38,075 bases of DNA from Zancudomyces culisetae (taxonomy: Eukaryota; Kickxellomycota; Harpellomycetes; Harpellales; Legeriomycetaceae), in contig LSSK01000705.1 of the NCBI GenBank assembly GCA_001969505.1, positions 1-38,075 of the forward strand, written 5' to 3'. The notes below the pieces were generated by a model. That model saw only the letters and a program-made list of their open reading frames with translations. It was not told the origin of the DNA and made no database searches. This document shows, piece after piece, positions 24,064 to 35,407 of this stretch (its first letter is position 1; each line of letters begins with the position of its first letter). Made by a program: the position numbers and the translations under genes.

Positions 24064-26426
24064 ATGAATAGTGCATATACTCCAACGGAATCTAATCCAG
24101 TTGGAATGAATAAAAACAGACAGACAAACACAACGAAAAATATGAAAAGCGATGTAGTCGTGATAAGCGATAGTAGCGACACTGAAAGCAATGCTTTTGA
24201 TACTGTCCTCAACGGATCACTTTCGCCGATCAGCAATAATCCTGCCGATTCTGAGATCCAGGATTTTTTCTTAGGGAAGACAGATATTCAGAATATTGTA
24301 GAAAATTACATGAATATTGGTATGAGTACGGAGATAGTTGACAAAATATTTAGAGTTACAACTAACAAGGGGAAAAGGCCTGAACCGTCTGCTGACACTG
24401 TACTAAAAGCTGTGGAGGAGAAAAAGGTTGGTGCTGATGTAGATATGGAAATGGAACCCAGTACAGATGAGGACATGTTCATTAGTGAAAGTGAATTTTC
24501 GGCGGATGAGCATTGGTATTTGAAAAATATTGATAGAAATGACATCAAGGTATTTCCAACGTTTGTTTTCGAAAAACTAAATAGTTTATTAACTTTTTAA
24601 TAATAAGTAACTCTAAAACAATAACATAAAGTATACAATAACATAAAAAAGTAACTAAATAATAGAAAAAGTTGAGTCAGCACGTAGAGGCAAATTACAA
24701 TTCCGTTGAAACTCACCTGAGTCCTCAAAACAGTTTTGCGGAGAATCAAGAGAAAGATGCCGGGAATAGGCAAGAGGTTGAGGAGGAATTGCCACCTCCA
24801 GCAAACGTCGTGGATGTGCCTATTGAACAACATTTGAACATCAATGAAAACGTTAAAAGTAACTACGAGGCTAACAAAAGTCAGCCTCCCAAGGAAAACT
24901 TTGAAAGGGATATCTGTGATGTTCTAATAAAAAGACTTGATGAATTAAAACACAAGGAGAATAACAAGCCTGGCGAAATTGCACCGTCCTTTATTGGAAA
25001 AAACGGACAAAAAAGCGATGATCTTACATTCAGGAAAGAGGTTGGCTTTGAAAACGGAACGCTTGGTAAAAATCTTATTGAGATTCAAAACCATATAAAC
25101 AAGCTCAAAATGAAGAAGGATGCAGTTGTCGGGAAAAGACTCGACATTCTGAACGATTTTCCATTGCTTTTAGGTATAAACATTGCATTAGACGAGTATC
25201 TGAAAACCAATAAAAACTCTGGAACGCGATACCTTGAGCAGCTATTGATGGATGAGCACATGATTAAAGCAAAGTTCAAGAATCATTTAAAGGTAGCAGA
25301 AGAGCGGGTTAGGAAAAGGCGCGCACAGCGAGTGATAGAAAGAGAGAAGAATGGACAGAAGGACGGTGTGGGTATGCAGCGTGCAGCCCATCGTGCAGGA
25401 GGGTTAAGCAACAAGCGTCGATATGAGGCAACAATTGAAATGGACGTTGGACCACCTATAAGCGTGCTTAACACTGTGGATGATGCTCGACTGCCGGCGA
25501 ATTTTACGTTTTTCAGCAAGATTATATATGCAGATGACGTACGAAGACCCACAAATGCAGGTGTTAAATCGTGCTATTGCAGTATTATCGATGTAAATAA
25601 AGGCAAAGGAAACACTCAAAAGTCTTTTGATGAGATTAAGGCCGAACTAGAAAAGGTTTTTACTATTAAAAGGTATAGAGAAGCGTTTCTGGAAGGTGTG
25701 GCCCCCAAGGATATTATCGAAAAGTTTTATAAAACTTGTGATCACAGCTTATCAAGGGATCAGCTTTTCTACGGGGGATGCTCTCACAACGAAAGCCACG
25801 GAAACCCTTACAATAAGCACAGCCAATTGGTTCTGGATAAAGGATTCGCTATATACGAGTGTAACTATGTTTGTGCCTGTGGACCATATTGTCACAACCG
25901 CGTTATCCAACGAGGGTCTAATGTTAAATTTCAGATATTTCGGACCAAAAATAAGGGTTGGGGCGTAAAAACATTGCAGACATTGAAAAGTGGCCAGTTC
26001 GTAGCAGAATACGTCGGTGAAGTTATAACAAATAAAGAAGCAACTCGAAGAGGAAAGCTAAATGACAAGCTTGGCTCAACGTATTTGTTTGACTTGGATT
26101 ACGGAACTCCTGAAAACAAAGAACCAGAGTTCTCTATAGATGCAGAAAACTATGGCAATATCACTCGCTTTCTAAACCACTCTTGTTCCCCGAACTTGGA
26201 AATCAGGGCAGCTTATATTAACTACTGGGACAAGGGCCACCATCATTTAGTATTTTTTACCAACCAGCGCATTCCGGCCGGTACCGAGCTTTGTTTTGAC
26301 TACAATCCTTCGTATTCTGCCGATTCTTCTGATTCGCAGGAAAAAGACCCTGGTTCTAAGTTTAATCATGTGGGATATAAGTGTTATTGTGGTGCTCCTA
26401 ACTGCAGAGGCTATGTTTTCAGTTGA
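24064..26426 (+). CDS. KMT1: Suv39/Clr4/DIM-5-type histone H3 lysine-9 methyltransferase
   Basis: Exon 1 (24064-24549) and exon 2 (24672-26426) join in phase 0 after a 122-nt intron (GTATTT donor, AAAAAG acceptor, TAACTAA-like branch), giving 746 aa. The C-terminus matches the H3K9 class: pre-SET IYECNYVCACGPYC (Cys 559, 563, 565, 569), SET FRTKNKGWGVKTL with GWG at 591-593, YVGEVI, TYLFDLDY, NHSC at 664-667 and FDY at 704-706. The post-SET zinc motif CYCGAPNC (733, 735, 740) is intact. Thus the SAM and catalytic parts look functional. The first pre-SET cluster is unusual (see findings). No chromodomain is visible. The N-terminus carries VVVISDSSDTES at about 31-42, a good SUMO-interacting motif. 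Expected role: heterochromatin silencing. Confidence 0.93.
24550..24671 (+). other. Intron of the H3K9 methyltransferase gene
   Basis: Donor GTATTT after a Lys codon and acceptor AAAAAG before TTGAGTCAGCAC. It is phase 0 with AGTAACTAAAT as likely branch region. Without splicing, the N-terminal frame ends at 24600. Confidence 0.82.
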
Positions 26427-28117
26427 TTTACTCTTTTTTTTTATAGAATAAAATGCTGATGTTCCAAATAAATACCCATATGTACAGACCAAACGGAGTG
26501 AAATCATATTTTTAAAAAAGAGTATGCCTGGTTACCGATATGAAACAAAAGTTATAGCTTTATGGTGAAATCTTTGCAATATAAAATCTTTGCAATATAT
26601 AGATAATATTTACATACAAAGCTAGCTGACAGATTCATTATTTTCGCTGTGGTGTGGTGTGGTTACGCCTTTACTAGATCTACACAGGGTTCCAGCGCCA
26701 TATTGGCCTATAAACCTTTTGTTCTGAGGATACTAGTTGCAATTTCTATCTAAGTACATTTAACAAGCATCAAACTGCACTTGATCTTGCCAGTTGGATT
26801 TTGGTATAAAAATCGAATACAACTTTTAGAATTGCGAATTCTCCCTATGATAAACGCAAAGTAAAAAATGTAAATGAAATTAAAGACGTAGCTCGGGAGC
26901 TAAAGCAGAGAAAATGCCCTGTACCAAACAAGGTACAAGGTAACATGCATGCTATTGCGTGTGTATCTGGATATGGTTAATATATAGTTCATAGGAGATA
27001 AGTATAGCCGTAGAAGCTGGTCCACATTCAGCATCAAGCCCCAGAGTACCAGTCATAGTAGATTCAGATCTGGGTGTATAGCATGTGGTTAAAGGACATT
27101 GGTATGGTATTTTTCAGACAAAAGCTTAGTGTCACCCCCCAAATTATGCCGTAAAACGAAAATTTTGAATGATAAAGGAGTCAGTAGGCTAAAACCAAAG
27201 ACAGAACATTCAGGACTACTCTCCTTGCTAACACACCGCACAAAGAGACAACGTTTATAAGCTATGGGATGATTCGCAAATGGTAAAAGGTTCAATTAAA
27301 AGGTTCAAGGGGGCAACTGGATGCTGATGGGACCCGAGTAATTATCAGGTAATAAAGCTGTGCAATTATAGATTACTTTTTCCCTATGATTTTGGGCTTG
27401 CCGATTGGCAGCCGACGCAATTTCATTTAGAAAAAACAGAAACAAAAGTAAAAATAGAACACCGCTGTTTAGTGATTCCACGTCTCATTTGGTGACAACT
27501 CTATGTGAAAAGTAATACATGATGTTAATTGCGGCATATAATTGGCTTTGTTGCAGTCGAATGTAGACTGTTGGCTAGGAATCAAAACCTCCAGGATTTA
27601 ATTTGCTTGTTTTGAGTGAAAATAAACCTACAATTAATGTTCCCAAACGTAGCTTTAGCTTTGTTTATTCGCTTGACCATTTTTTTTAAAATCAAAGCCG
27701 CAAAAAAAAAAAAAGAAATATATAACTGGTGAAATACCTATACTTCGTCAAAGTGGACTAGCACATCACGATCCGTAAATTTAATTTGTAATTACACACA
27801 CTAAAAGTCTAATAAGGGTTATGGTTGTCTGGAATACCCCTGAAAGCGCATAGCATAGATTTAGGGATATATACTATTTCATCGAGTTTGTTCGGTTCGA
27901 ATTTCAAAGAATACAGCTATAAAACTCGATTCGTTCAGTTTCGGTACTATATACTTGGTGCAAAAACGATGCAATATTATTAGCATAAATATTATACTCA
28001 GAATTTACTAAACTGTACCCTAATCAGGAACTTAGAAAAATATTTTTTAGACAAGAAACAACACAACAACCAAAAAGGTAAAAAATATAAAGAAGGAAGG
28101 AAATAGATACAACAGTG
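26427..28117. other. 1.7-kb intergenic region, methyltransferase to transporter
   Basis: The two flanking genes are co-oriented, so this holds the methyltransferase 3' UTR and the transporter promoter. No protein family, tRNA or mobile element was recognised. A GCCTTTAC sequence near 26667 resembles the U5 snRNA loop but lacks one U. Confidence 0.35.
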
Positions 28118-29892
28118 ATGGACGAAAATCGAAAAACAGACGAGAATATGAGCTGGGAAGATCTCCCACAAACCGAGATCCGGAAGGTTTATTTTGGCCT
28201 GTGTTTAGCCCTGATAACGGGGGGTACCACTTCCTTATTCGGTACATACGGAACCTCTTTTTCCGATTTGTTGGGCTTTACGCGATACCAAACAAATGTT
28301 ATCGCCTCGCTGGGCGATTATGCACACTATTTAGCCGCGCCGTTTTTTGGATATCTAAGTATGAAAAAGGGGCCCAAAATGTAAGTTTTATTTGTTGTGA
28401 TTAACTTGGTAAACTCTGAAATACTTTGTGTTGAAATCAAAGGGCTATTTTAATTTTCGGAAAATTGTGCTTTCTGGGTATTATAGTTATGGTTGATCTT
28501 TTATATAATAGCTGCGCACAAATTGCCTCGGTTCTGATGCTTTTGGGATACTGTGGTCTTTCATTGAGTTTTCAATATATTACGCATCACACACAAAAAT
28601 CAATACACCACGTGGCTTTCGAATCTGTATTGTTTTCTCTGGTGGGAATAGCGTCTAAAGCTTCCTATATGAGTGCAATTTCTGCAGCAACTGTGATTTT
28701 TTCCAAATCGCGACACAAGGGCGTGGCACTGAGTATACCGCTTTCTTTATACGGCTTGTCTTCGTTTGTGTTTTTGAAAATCAAAGGAACATTCTTTAGA
28801 CAAGCTACAGATCCTGTTGGTTTTTTGCTATTTACGGGGATTATCTCTGCACTTTCGCAATTCGTAGCTTCTGCCACATATCTCGACCGTGGGTTGGATA
28901 GCTCGCTGAGTAAAAGGACGAAGAGAATAGAAAGCGTTAAAGAAGGCCGTCAAAAAGCCCCAATGGAGCTACAGGATATGTCTAAGGATGGTGGGTATAG
29001 CAAATTGAAGCAGGAAAACTTTGATTATGATACTCGCAAGCTCAGTCTCAATGTAGACGAAGGTCAATTGTCAAGCCCGGTGTACCTTTTTAAGTTTCTT
29101 TTCACAAGACCGCGCGTGTTTTTAGCAAACATCCCGAAAGTACTCGAATTACTACCATCCACAGCACTTTTGTTTCTTAAAAGCCCGCTGGCTTGGGTAT
29201 TTTTCCTGGGTGTTCTGTCCTGTGCTGGCCCTGGGTTGATGTTTATAAACAACTGTGGCGTTCTGGCAATGGGCTTAGGGCAAGGCGGCAGTCCTGAAAA
29301 CGGCGACGCTTCAGTGATACCCAGGGAAGTTTTAGAATCCTACAAAGACAACGCTCTGAGTAACCAATCGTTCTATTCATTTTCTGGAAGAATGATGGTG
29401 GGATTTATCTCTGATTTTTTTGCTCTTTACTTCAGAATACCCCGTGTAGCCTTTCTGATACTGAGCGCAGCGCTTATGTATCATAACCAGACCCTGTTGC
29501 GGGATTTGCAGACACCTCAAGACTTAAATTATTTGTCAATGCTGATTGGCGTATCACTAGGCTCTCTTTTTTCCCTTGCTCCAACATATACCTCCGAGGT
29601 TTGGGGACCTGCGAATTTTGGTGTCATGTGGGGGATATTTTCGATTGGCCCAGCCATCGGCGCTCACGTCTGCAATTTAATCTTTGGCCACGTCTGGGAC
29701 TTGGGATTGTCTTCTAATTTGTCTCGACCTTCGGAGCCACAGCTAATTGATGCTGAGAAGGTTGAGTGTACACTCGCTTGCACTGCGCCAATATACCACT
29801 ATACCTCATTTCTTGCTCTGTTATCAGTCGCCTCCTTTACATGCTTTCTTATCTTTTCATTATTTTCTAGGAAAAGCACCATTTCCTCTTGA
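28118..29892 (+). CDS. MCH1: MCH1-like major facilitator superfamily transporter
   Basis: Exon 1 (28118-28380) and exon 2 (28443-29892) join in phase 2 after a 62-nt intron (GTAAGT donor, GATTAAC branch, AAATCAAAG acceptor), giving 570 aa. About twelve membrane segments can be seen: the first near GLCLALITGGTTSLFGTYG, then YAHYLAAPFFGYLSM, and after a hydrophilic central loop AWVFFLGVLSCAGPGLMF up to SFLALLSVASFTCFLIF at the end. GFTRYQTNVIASLGDYAHYL resembles the start of fungal Mch1 (monocarboxylate-transporter homologue; NFD4/nodulin-like MFS). SGRMMVGFISDFF matches the MFS second-half motif. Substrate is unknown; yeast Mch1 is vacuolar, and no clear pyruvate or lactate transport is established for it. 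ATG at 28118 is the first in frame. Confidence 0.75.
28381..28442 (+). other. Intron of the MCH1-like gene
   Basis: GTAAGT donor, GATTAAC branch-like site and AAATCAAAG acceptor, 62 nt, phase 2. It joins the KKGPKM segment to AILIFGKLCFLG, continuing the second-to-third membrane-segment region. Confidence 0.85.
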
Positions 29893-30683
29893 TCAAAATT
29901 CCCTATTAGCTATTCACAACTCTATATCTCTGCGGTTTTCCTCCACTCCCCCTTTTTTCCCCTGTAGATGTTTCTATTAGTAGATTTATTATGAATTTTT
30001 ATCAAATTGATAGTTTGTTCGGACTGTAGTAGTGACTTGATGTATACAGTCTGGAATTTGTAGATATTCTAAATAAAGTGTACATGACTGCACGCACTAT
30101 TTTTACTATCACAGCTATATTTGTGTGAACAACGCTCAGGTGAGGTTAAACTTTCAATAATGTATCCTTGGATATTGAGCCACGTTCTTTTTTCTCAGCA
30201 GATACTCAGTTTTACTATGCGGTACAGGAAAAAGGAGCGGAATTTATATTAAACCACGGCTGTTTTAATATTGCAACCAAGTTGGAAACCAAAACCACGA
30301 AACTATATATTGTGGTTATTTTTTGTACATAAATCAAATCTAGCCCATTACTGTTTCCTTTTGGATACAAGCAACCTTGAGAAACCTTTTAATCTGCGCA
30401 CAGCGACTATAGACGACAACTTGAATGTGTCTACTTGATGCCTTGAAACGTGGTGTTTTACTTTGAACCAAAATATGTGATACTTTTATAGCAGCACTAG
30501 AGGTTAAATAATGAAACGTAGTGAAATTAACGGGGAACAATATACTGTGAGTTTAATCAAATAATAAGCCAATGCACCGGTTAATACTTCATCTTTTTCC
30601 CAAATTCGACACTGAAGTTTTAGCTCTTATTATAATTTTCAAAACATTCTGTAATATACTATCCTAATAGCAAGAAGAAAGAA
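29893..30683. other. Intergenic region upstream of the PH-domain gene
   Basis: About 790 AT-rich bases between co-oriented genes. They hold the transporter 3' UTR and the next promoter. No further feature was recognised. Confidence 0.4.
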
Positions 30684-32565
30684 ATGACTGAGAAACCGTC
30701 AAGTTCACAGGAAAGTATGAATGGGAAGAGTGGTATATCTGGGTTTTTGTTTAAAAAAACCAATGGTCTAGTATGTTGCAAAAGGTATTTTGTGCTAGGG
30801 TTCGATGGATACTTTGGATACTTTAAAAAATTTCGAGCACCACTTAATAGATGTAAACCTACACAGTCAAATGACCTAAGCAAATATTTTCAGCTTGAAC
30901 CACCACCTAGCTCCTACACAAAACAAGGCTACTTTTTCAAGAAGTACAGCATTAATGAGAAGGATAGGGTGGATGTTTCAATCAGGAAAAACTTGTATAT
31001 AAGAATCAAGTATGATGGCAAAACCATTACACTTTGCGTAGATCAGCAAAAGAAGCTAGTTATCTGGTTTTCATACTTACAACTGGTGTTTACAAACAGG
31101 GGCTTTCCGGAAAATTTGTCAGCCTGGAGTGAGTTTTTTGGTCTGGGTGTAAAAGCGGAATGTATACCGTCTGCGTCCATAGATATTGACTCCATTCCTA
31201 CTAGTGAGTTGGTAGTACAAAAAAAAGATGATACATATGGCTTGCTGAAAACCAACCTTTTGCGTCTGTTATTCTCAACAAAAAAACCGAATACAAGCTC
31301 TTCCTTGCACAATAATAGTTTTTTAGGTGGTAAATCAACACAAGCACTCAGATGTCAAGATTTTGAAGCAGAATCAAGTATTATCGACTATTCTTGTATG
31401 CTTTCGTTTTCATCGACAACTGTCAGAGAAAGATATGGCAACGTCCTTAAAAATATTATTGAGTCGGACATGAAGGCCAAAAAGACCTATAAAAAGCCTA
31501 TTCATAGTCCAATAATCAGTGTAAAACATGTTGCTGTGAATAAAGGAGCGACAAAAGTACACACTGCAGAGGCATGTGTACTAAAAGCAACTGTTTTTGG
31601 GAGAGATGGTGTGAGTACATTGCGTAGTTCAGTCGAGGAGGTAGGTGGTTGTATAAACTACAGCCCCATTGAGCATTTTTACACAGCACGTTTATCTCTA
31701 GGTAAGCCCAATATCCGTACCAAAGTAAAATTTGAAAGAGGGAGATGAAATGGGTATTAATATAGATATATCTGCACTTGCTACATGCTAGCTAACACTA
31801 TATACGTAACTAGATATTTTTGGCTCTGTTGAAAAACATTGCGATGGTAAAAAGAGCTGCGCGTTAGATGGTCTTAAGAACAGCAATAGTATGCTACCAA
31901 CAGCAGTATTTCTTGGTCAGCAGGTTTTAACATTTAGTTTTGAAAACGACAAAGGAGGTAGTGGTGGAACACTACTTGAATATTATGACTTTAAATGTGA
32001 TTTGGGTGAAGATAGTACTAAGAGTTACACTGCAAATGCTGCAGATGAGGCGAACGTAGCTGTCGCGGCAACTCACGATATGCTGATTCCAGATTTTATT
32101 TCTCAGGATGTGCTAGACATGCACAAATCTATTTCTTTGCCTTTCGAGTCAAAAGATTCCAAACACACTGACGGGTGCTCAAAAAAAATGAATCGAGCTT
32201 TTGGTAATGAAAATAATTGTATAGTAGACAAAAGCAAATCTAGGAAAAAGCCAAAAAAGTTGGTAAAAAAGACTTCAGCAAAGATTATGTTGGATAGATC
32301 GGATTGTGAAAGCACCAAGAAACTCGACGCAGAAGGCTCAGTTGATATGACCCCTAAGAACCCATCCTCTCAGAAATCATGCTTTTCTGAGTTTTTAGAA
32401 AATTATGTTAATAAAAAGATATCTGGTGGTTTTGATTCATCCAAAAGAACAAGCATAAACCCTTTAGAGGAAGCAACAAAAAAAGATTATTTAGAGTCAT
32501 CTAGTACTGATCTTTGTGGTGACGATCCTCATGAAAAAAAAGTAGTGGATATTGCAGATGAATGA
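30684..32565 (+). CDS. Unidentified PH-domain protein, frame ended by TGA (589 aa)
   Basis: Exon 1 (30684-31701) and exon 2 (from 31814) join in phase 1 after a 112-nt intron (GTAAGC donor, GCTAAC branch, AACTAG acceptor). The junction reads RLSLDIFGSVEKHC. Residues about 17-137 look like a pleckstrin-homology domain: SGFLFKKTNGLVCCKRYFVL at the start, several beta-like strands (YIRIKYDGKTITLCVD) and a closing helix with the invariant-type Trp128 (LVIWFSYLQLVF). The remainder is Ser/Lys-rich, without a recognised domain. A TGA at 32563-32565 (codon 590) stops the frame, but the same frame then stays open for 331 more codons. Possible roles are membrane or phosphoinositide binding; no family name can be given. 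Confidence 0.6.
31702..31813 (+). other. Intron of the PH-domain gene
   Basis: GTAAGC donor, CTAGCTAAC branch-like site and AACTAG acceptor, 112 nt, phase 1. Without splicing, exon 1 runs into a stop at 31748, and exon 2 has an in-frame stop just upstream of the acceptor. Confidence 0.75.
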
Positions 32566-33561
32566 GTAGAGAGAGGTAAGAAGGATATAAAGACACCAAA
32601 TGCGCTATTGAGCGAACATAGTGATAAGGAAAACTCAGTGGCATATAAACCACTTGAAGAAAATGAATCATACCAACAAAGCGCTAGCGTAGAAAAACAA
32701 AGTTTTTTTGATAACGGTAACATGTGTAGTGGGATGATAAACACAAAAGGCTGCTTGACCAAACATATGTCTGGATACTGGAACTATTGTCACAATACTT
32801 GCAATGTACATTGTGATGGTGAGGTGGTTGCAGCTATCTCTGATTCCAGAAAAACGCACAGCACCGTCGAACTGGTACCTAAAGTACAAAGAGGAAATAC
32901 AGCGTTATTTATCAGGCAGCAGGATAACAGTAGACAACACCACGTTTTCTCTGATGAGGGATACTCGCTGTATGCAAGGGGGTTAGGGATATACCAGAAA
33001 AATATAGACATGCTTAATCTCTCGGAGCAAGACAGGAATATGAGCACGGGGATTAGATACTCGCCAATCAGAAAGGCAAACAGAGATGCAATCAAGTGTT
33101 TTAGAATAAAAGGTGGGTTATATGACGTGGTAGAAAACAAGAACGTTACACACAACTACAGTTATAATAAGAGTGGTATATGCACAGCTCAAGGTGCAGG
33201 TGTTTTTCCACGAGATAGCAAAACTGGGTTGATACCCATTCGGTTTACAGTCGGTAGAATAGGTATTAGCGGTAGCCAGCGCAATCTTATGTCTGGAAAT
33301 ATTCTGCCAAGCGGAACTATTGCAAAGATACCCAGGCGAATTTCGAAATATGATGCAAGGAAAAGTGATTTTATTCCTAGTGTTGGTAGACAGAGATACC
33401 AAAGTGCAGAGGATGAGAGAACATGTATGATTTTCGACAATAGACCTAATAATAGTTCCATTAGTAAAAAGTATGATGAATGCGCCAAGGTCCAAAGGGT
33501 TTTTTTCAAGAGCTATAAAGATAGGTTTCACACACCCTTTATTGTACAGAAACAAAGATAA
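32566..33561 (+). pseudogene. In-frame continuation of the PH-domain gene after TGA
   Basis: The frame that ends at 32565 continues at once, without frame change, for 331 codons to TAA at 33559-33561. It encodes a Ser/Asn/Arg-rich protein with scattered cysteines and basic stretches (KIPRRISKYDARKSDF, RVFFKSYKDRFHTPF). There is no good independent ATG near its start. So it is either the rest of a 920-residue protein broken by one nonsense codon, a readthrough extension, or exon 3 after a short intron (32504-32569, GTACTG to GAGTAG, 66 nt, phase 1) that removes the TGA and gives 899 aa. The last fits phase but lacks a convincing branch point. Confidence 0.5.
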
Positions 33562-33980
33562 CACGGCAATAGTATTGATAGATTTTTATATATAGAAACT
33601 TTAGTGCCAATCCCTAGAGGTCATGTGGCCGATATAGCTTGATAAATATGTAATATATAGATGGCAAATAAATGCTCAAGCATATTCAATGAATGGTGGT
33701 GTGTTTTGGTTTGGTAGCCCATGTTTTTTCTTTGTTGCACTCGATACTACGGCTGAATGCCACTACTTGGTTGTTAATGTATTTTTTGGTGTATATTAGT
33801 GAGATATTTCGGAGAGGAAATCGGTTCGAGGAACTTTGAGCCGGAAAATCTTTGCCACCATTCACCCTCGATGTCTTGAAAACCCCGAAAGAAACATTAT
33901 TTTGCAAAAGAATGGGTACATGTTTTCCTTTGAGTCTTTATCCTACAAGAAAATATTTTCCCTAAGAGTCATCACGCTTG

Positions 33981-34000
33981 AAAAAAAAAAGGGGGGGGGG
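33981..34000. repeat. A10G10 tract
   Basis: Ten A are followed directly by ten G, a pure 20-base purine tract. Confidence 0.85.
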
Positions 34001-34699
34001 TGATATTCAGAGCCTTGATTTTACAATGCATGGAAAAGGGCGTTCTGTGAAAGCCGTGTTTCTAACAAGTAGGAAACTGAGCCAGAGAGCAATAGGAGCA
34101 TGAAATTTTTAATTTATACAAATGATTCTGTCTCCTTTTTCACTCATGCTCTCCTCACATCTCTCGCACCACTCCCCTGTAGAGTACAAGTTGATATGGG
34201 ACTATATATTCAAGGGGAAGGTGATAAAAAGTTGCTTCTGGTGGAGTAATCCCGCCCACCCCGTTCTACGAGGGAGTTGGGTGAACAAACAAATATAACA
34301 ACCCCAAAGATTATTTTAGATTTAAGGACAAATAGACGACGGTCAGGTTGAACCAAAAAACGGAAGGGAAAAATAAAATGACAGGGAGTGGGAAGACAGG
34401 TTTAGGTCAAGGTAAAAGCCAGTGGTAATAACAATGGCATTTTTGCAGTTCTTGTAGATGAATTCAGGAATAAACAATGAGTGGGGTTGTAGTACAACTT
34501 CCAATGGCATCAGGAATCATCATGAATCATCAAGCTTCTGGAAGAGGGGGGAGGGGTTGGAATAATGTAGATTTTCTTGGTATTTATTTGTGCGTTGGGA
34601 ATACATCAACAAGCAAATTGAACAAAGAGAAAAACAAAATACAAGAAGATTTATAACTTCAAGAAAACAGTCTTGGATGAGGAGGGAGGAGAAGGAGTG

Positions 34700-34722
34700 G
34701 GAGAGAGAGAGAGAGAGAGAGA
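34700..34722. repeat. AG dinucleotide microsatellite
   Basis: About ten uninterrupted AG units lie within a longer GGAG/GAAGG purine-rich strand starting near 34676. Confidence 0.9.
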
Positions 34723-35328
34723 AAGAAGGGCGTGTACACATTTGCTATGACATGTATCGCCAATGGTAAATGTAATACTTGTATGAAAATAGCAGTAAGG
34801 CTAGTTGCACTCTGGCCAAACTGGAAAAGCGGAAAAATGTACGCAATATGCACAATGTTACTTGCTATGACAGCCATACTTTCCGGATTCTCTACAAAAC
34901 GAGTAAATGCAAAAAATAAGAACAAGTCTAACTGTTTTTTTTTTGGTAGGTTTCACATAAAAGCAGAATTGCTAGCGAAAGGAAAAGCTTTTTCCGCATA
35001 TCGACCTCGGCCAATTGGGATATGATGACGAATTTCTACTATATTTATAACGTCTATTGAAGCCAGTAAAAACGGAATATCACTTTTATATCATTATTTT
35101 TGATTTTACCTTTTGGTAAAAATGGGCACTATCAAAAGGAAAAAAAACCCCCCTCAAAAAATTGTATTTATGTTCAGTGGCCACGAACACCACAATTCAT
35201 TCAAAAATCTTTGGAAAAACAAGCAAACTATGAACACGGATTTTAAGACGCCAATAAACATGCATCCCAATTTTTCACAGTTGGTAACGAAACGAACAAG
35301 TGGTGGAGAGAAGAGGGGGAGGGGAATT

Positions 35329-35352
35329 ATGAGATTGTGAGATTGTGAGATT
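35329..35352. repeat. 8-bp tandem repeat (TGTGAGAT)
   Basis: Three 8-bp units read TATGAGAT, TGTGAGAT and TGTGAGAT, followed by TATGGG, inside a purine-rich stretch. Confidence 0.7.
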
Positions 35353-35397
35353 ATGGGAGCAGCAGAGTGGGAGAGTGAGGCCGTTGAGGAAAAATGA

Positions 35398-35407
35398 GGG
35401 GGGGGGG
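35398..35407. repeat. G10 homopolymer
   Basis: Ten consecutive G follow AAAATGA and precede ATCCGGG. Confidence 0.8.

Noticed and set aside
23702-24076. Minus-strand open frame of about 125 codons next to the methyltransferase start.
   Set aside because: Its only usable ATG lies inside the methyltransferase coding start on the other strand. The length is near the chance limit for this composition and no family was seen.
26650-26720. GCCTTTAC-containing sequence resembling the U5 snRNA loop I.
   Set aside because: The invariant loop is GCCUUUUAC; here one U is missing, the flanks do not form the expected stem and no Sm site follows.
27885-27915. GGTTCGAATTTC, similar to a tRNA B box.
   Set aside because: Flanking bases cannot form a T stem, and no A box or anticodon arm is found at the right distance.
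32563-32565. TGA reassigned to an amino acid in this genome.
   Set aside because: TGA ends COQ8, WDR48, the H3K9 methyltransferase and the MFS transporter exactly at the expected protein ends.
34732-35025. 97-codon plus-strand frame with some cysteines.
   Set aside because: Length is compatible with chance, it overlaps an equally long antisense frame, and no recognisable motif is present.
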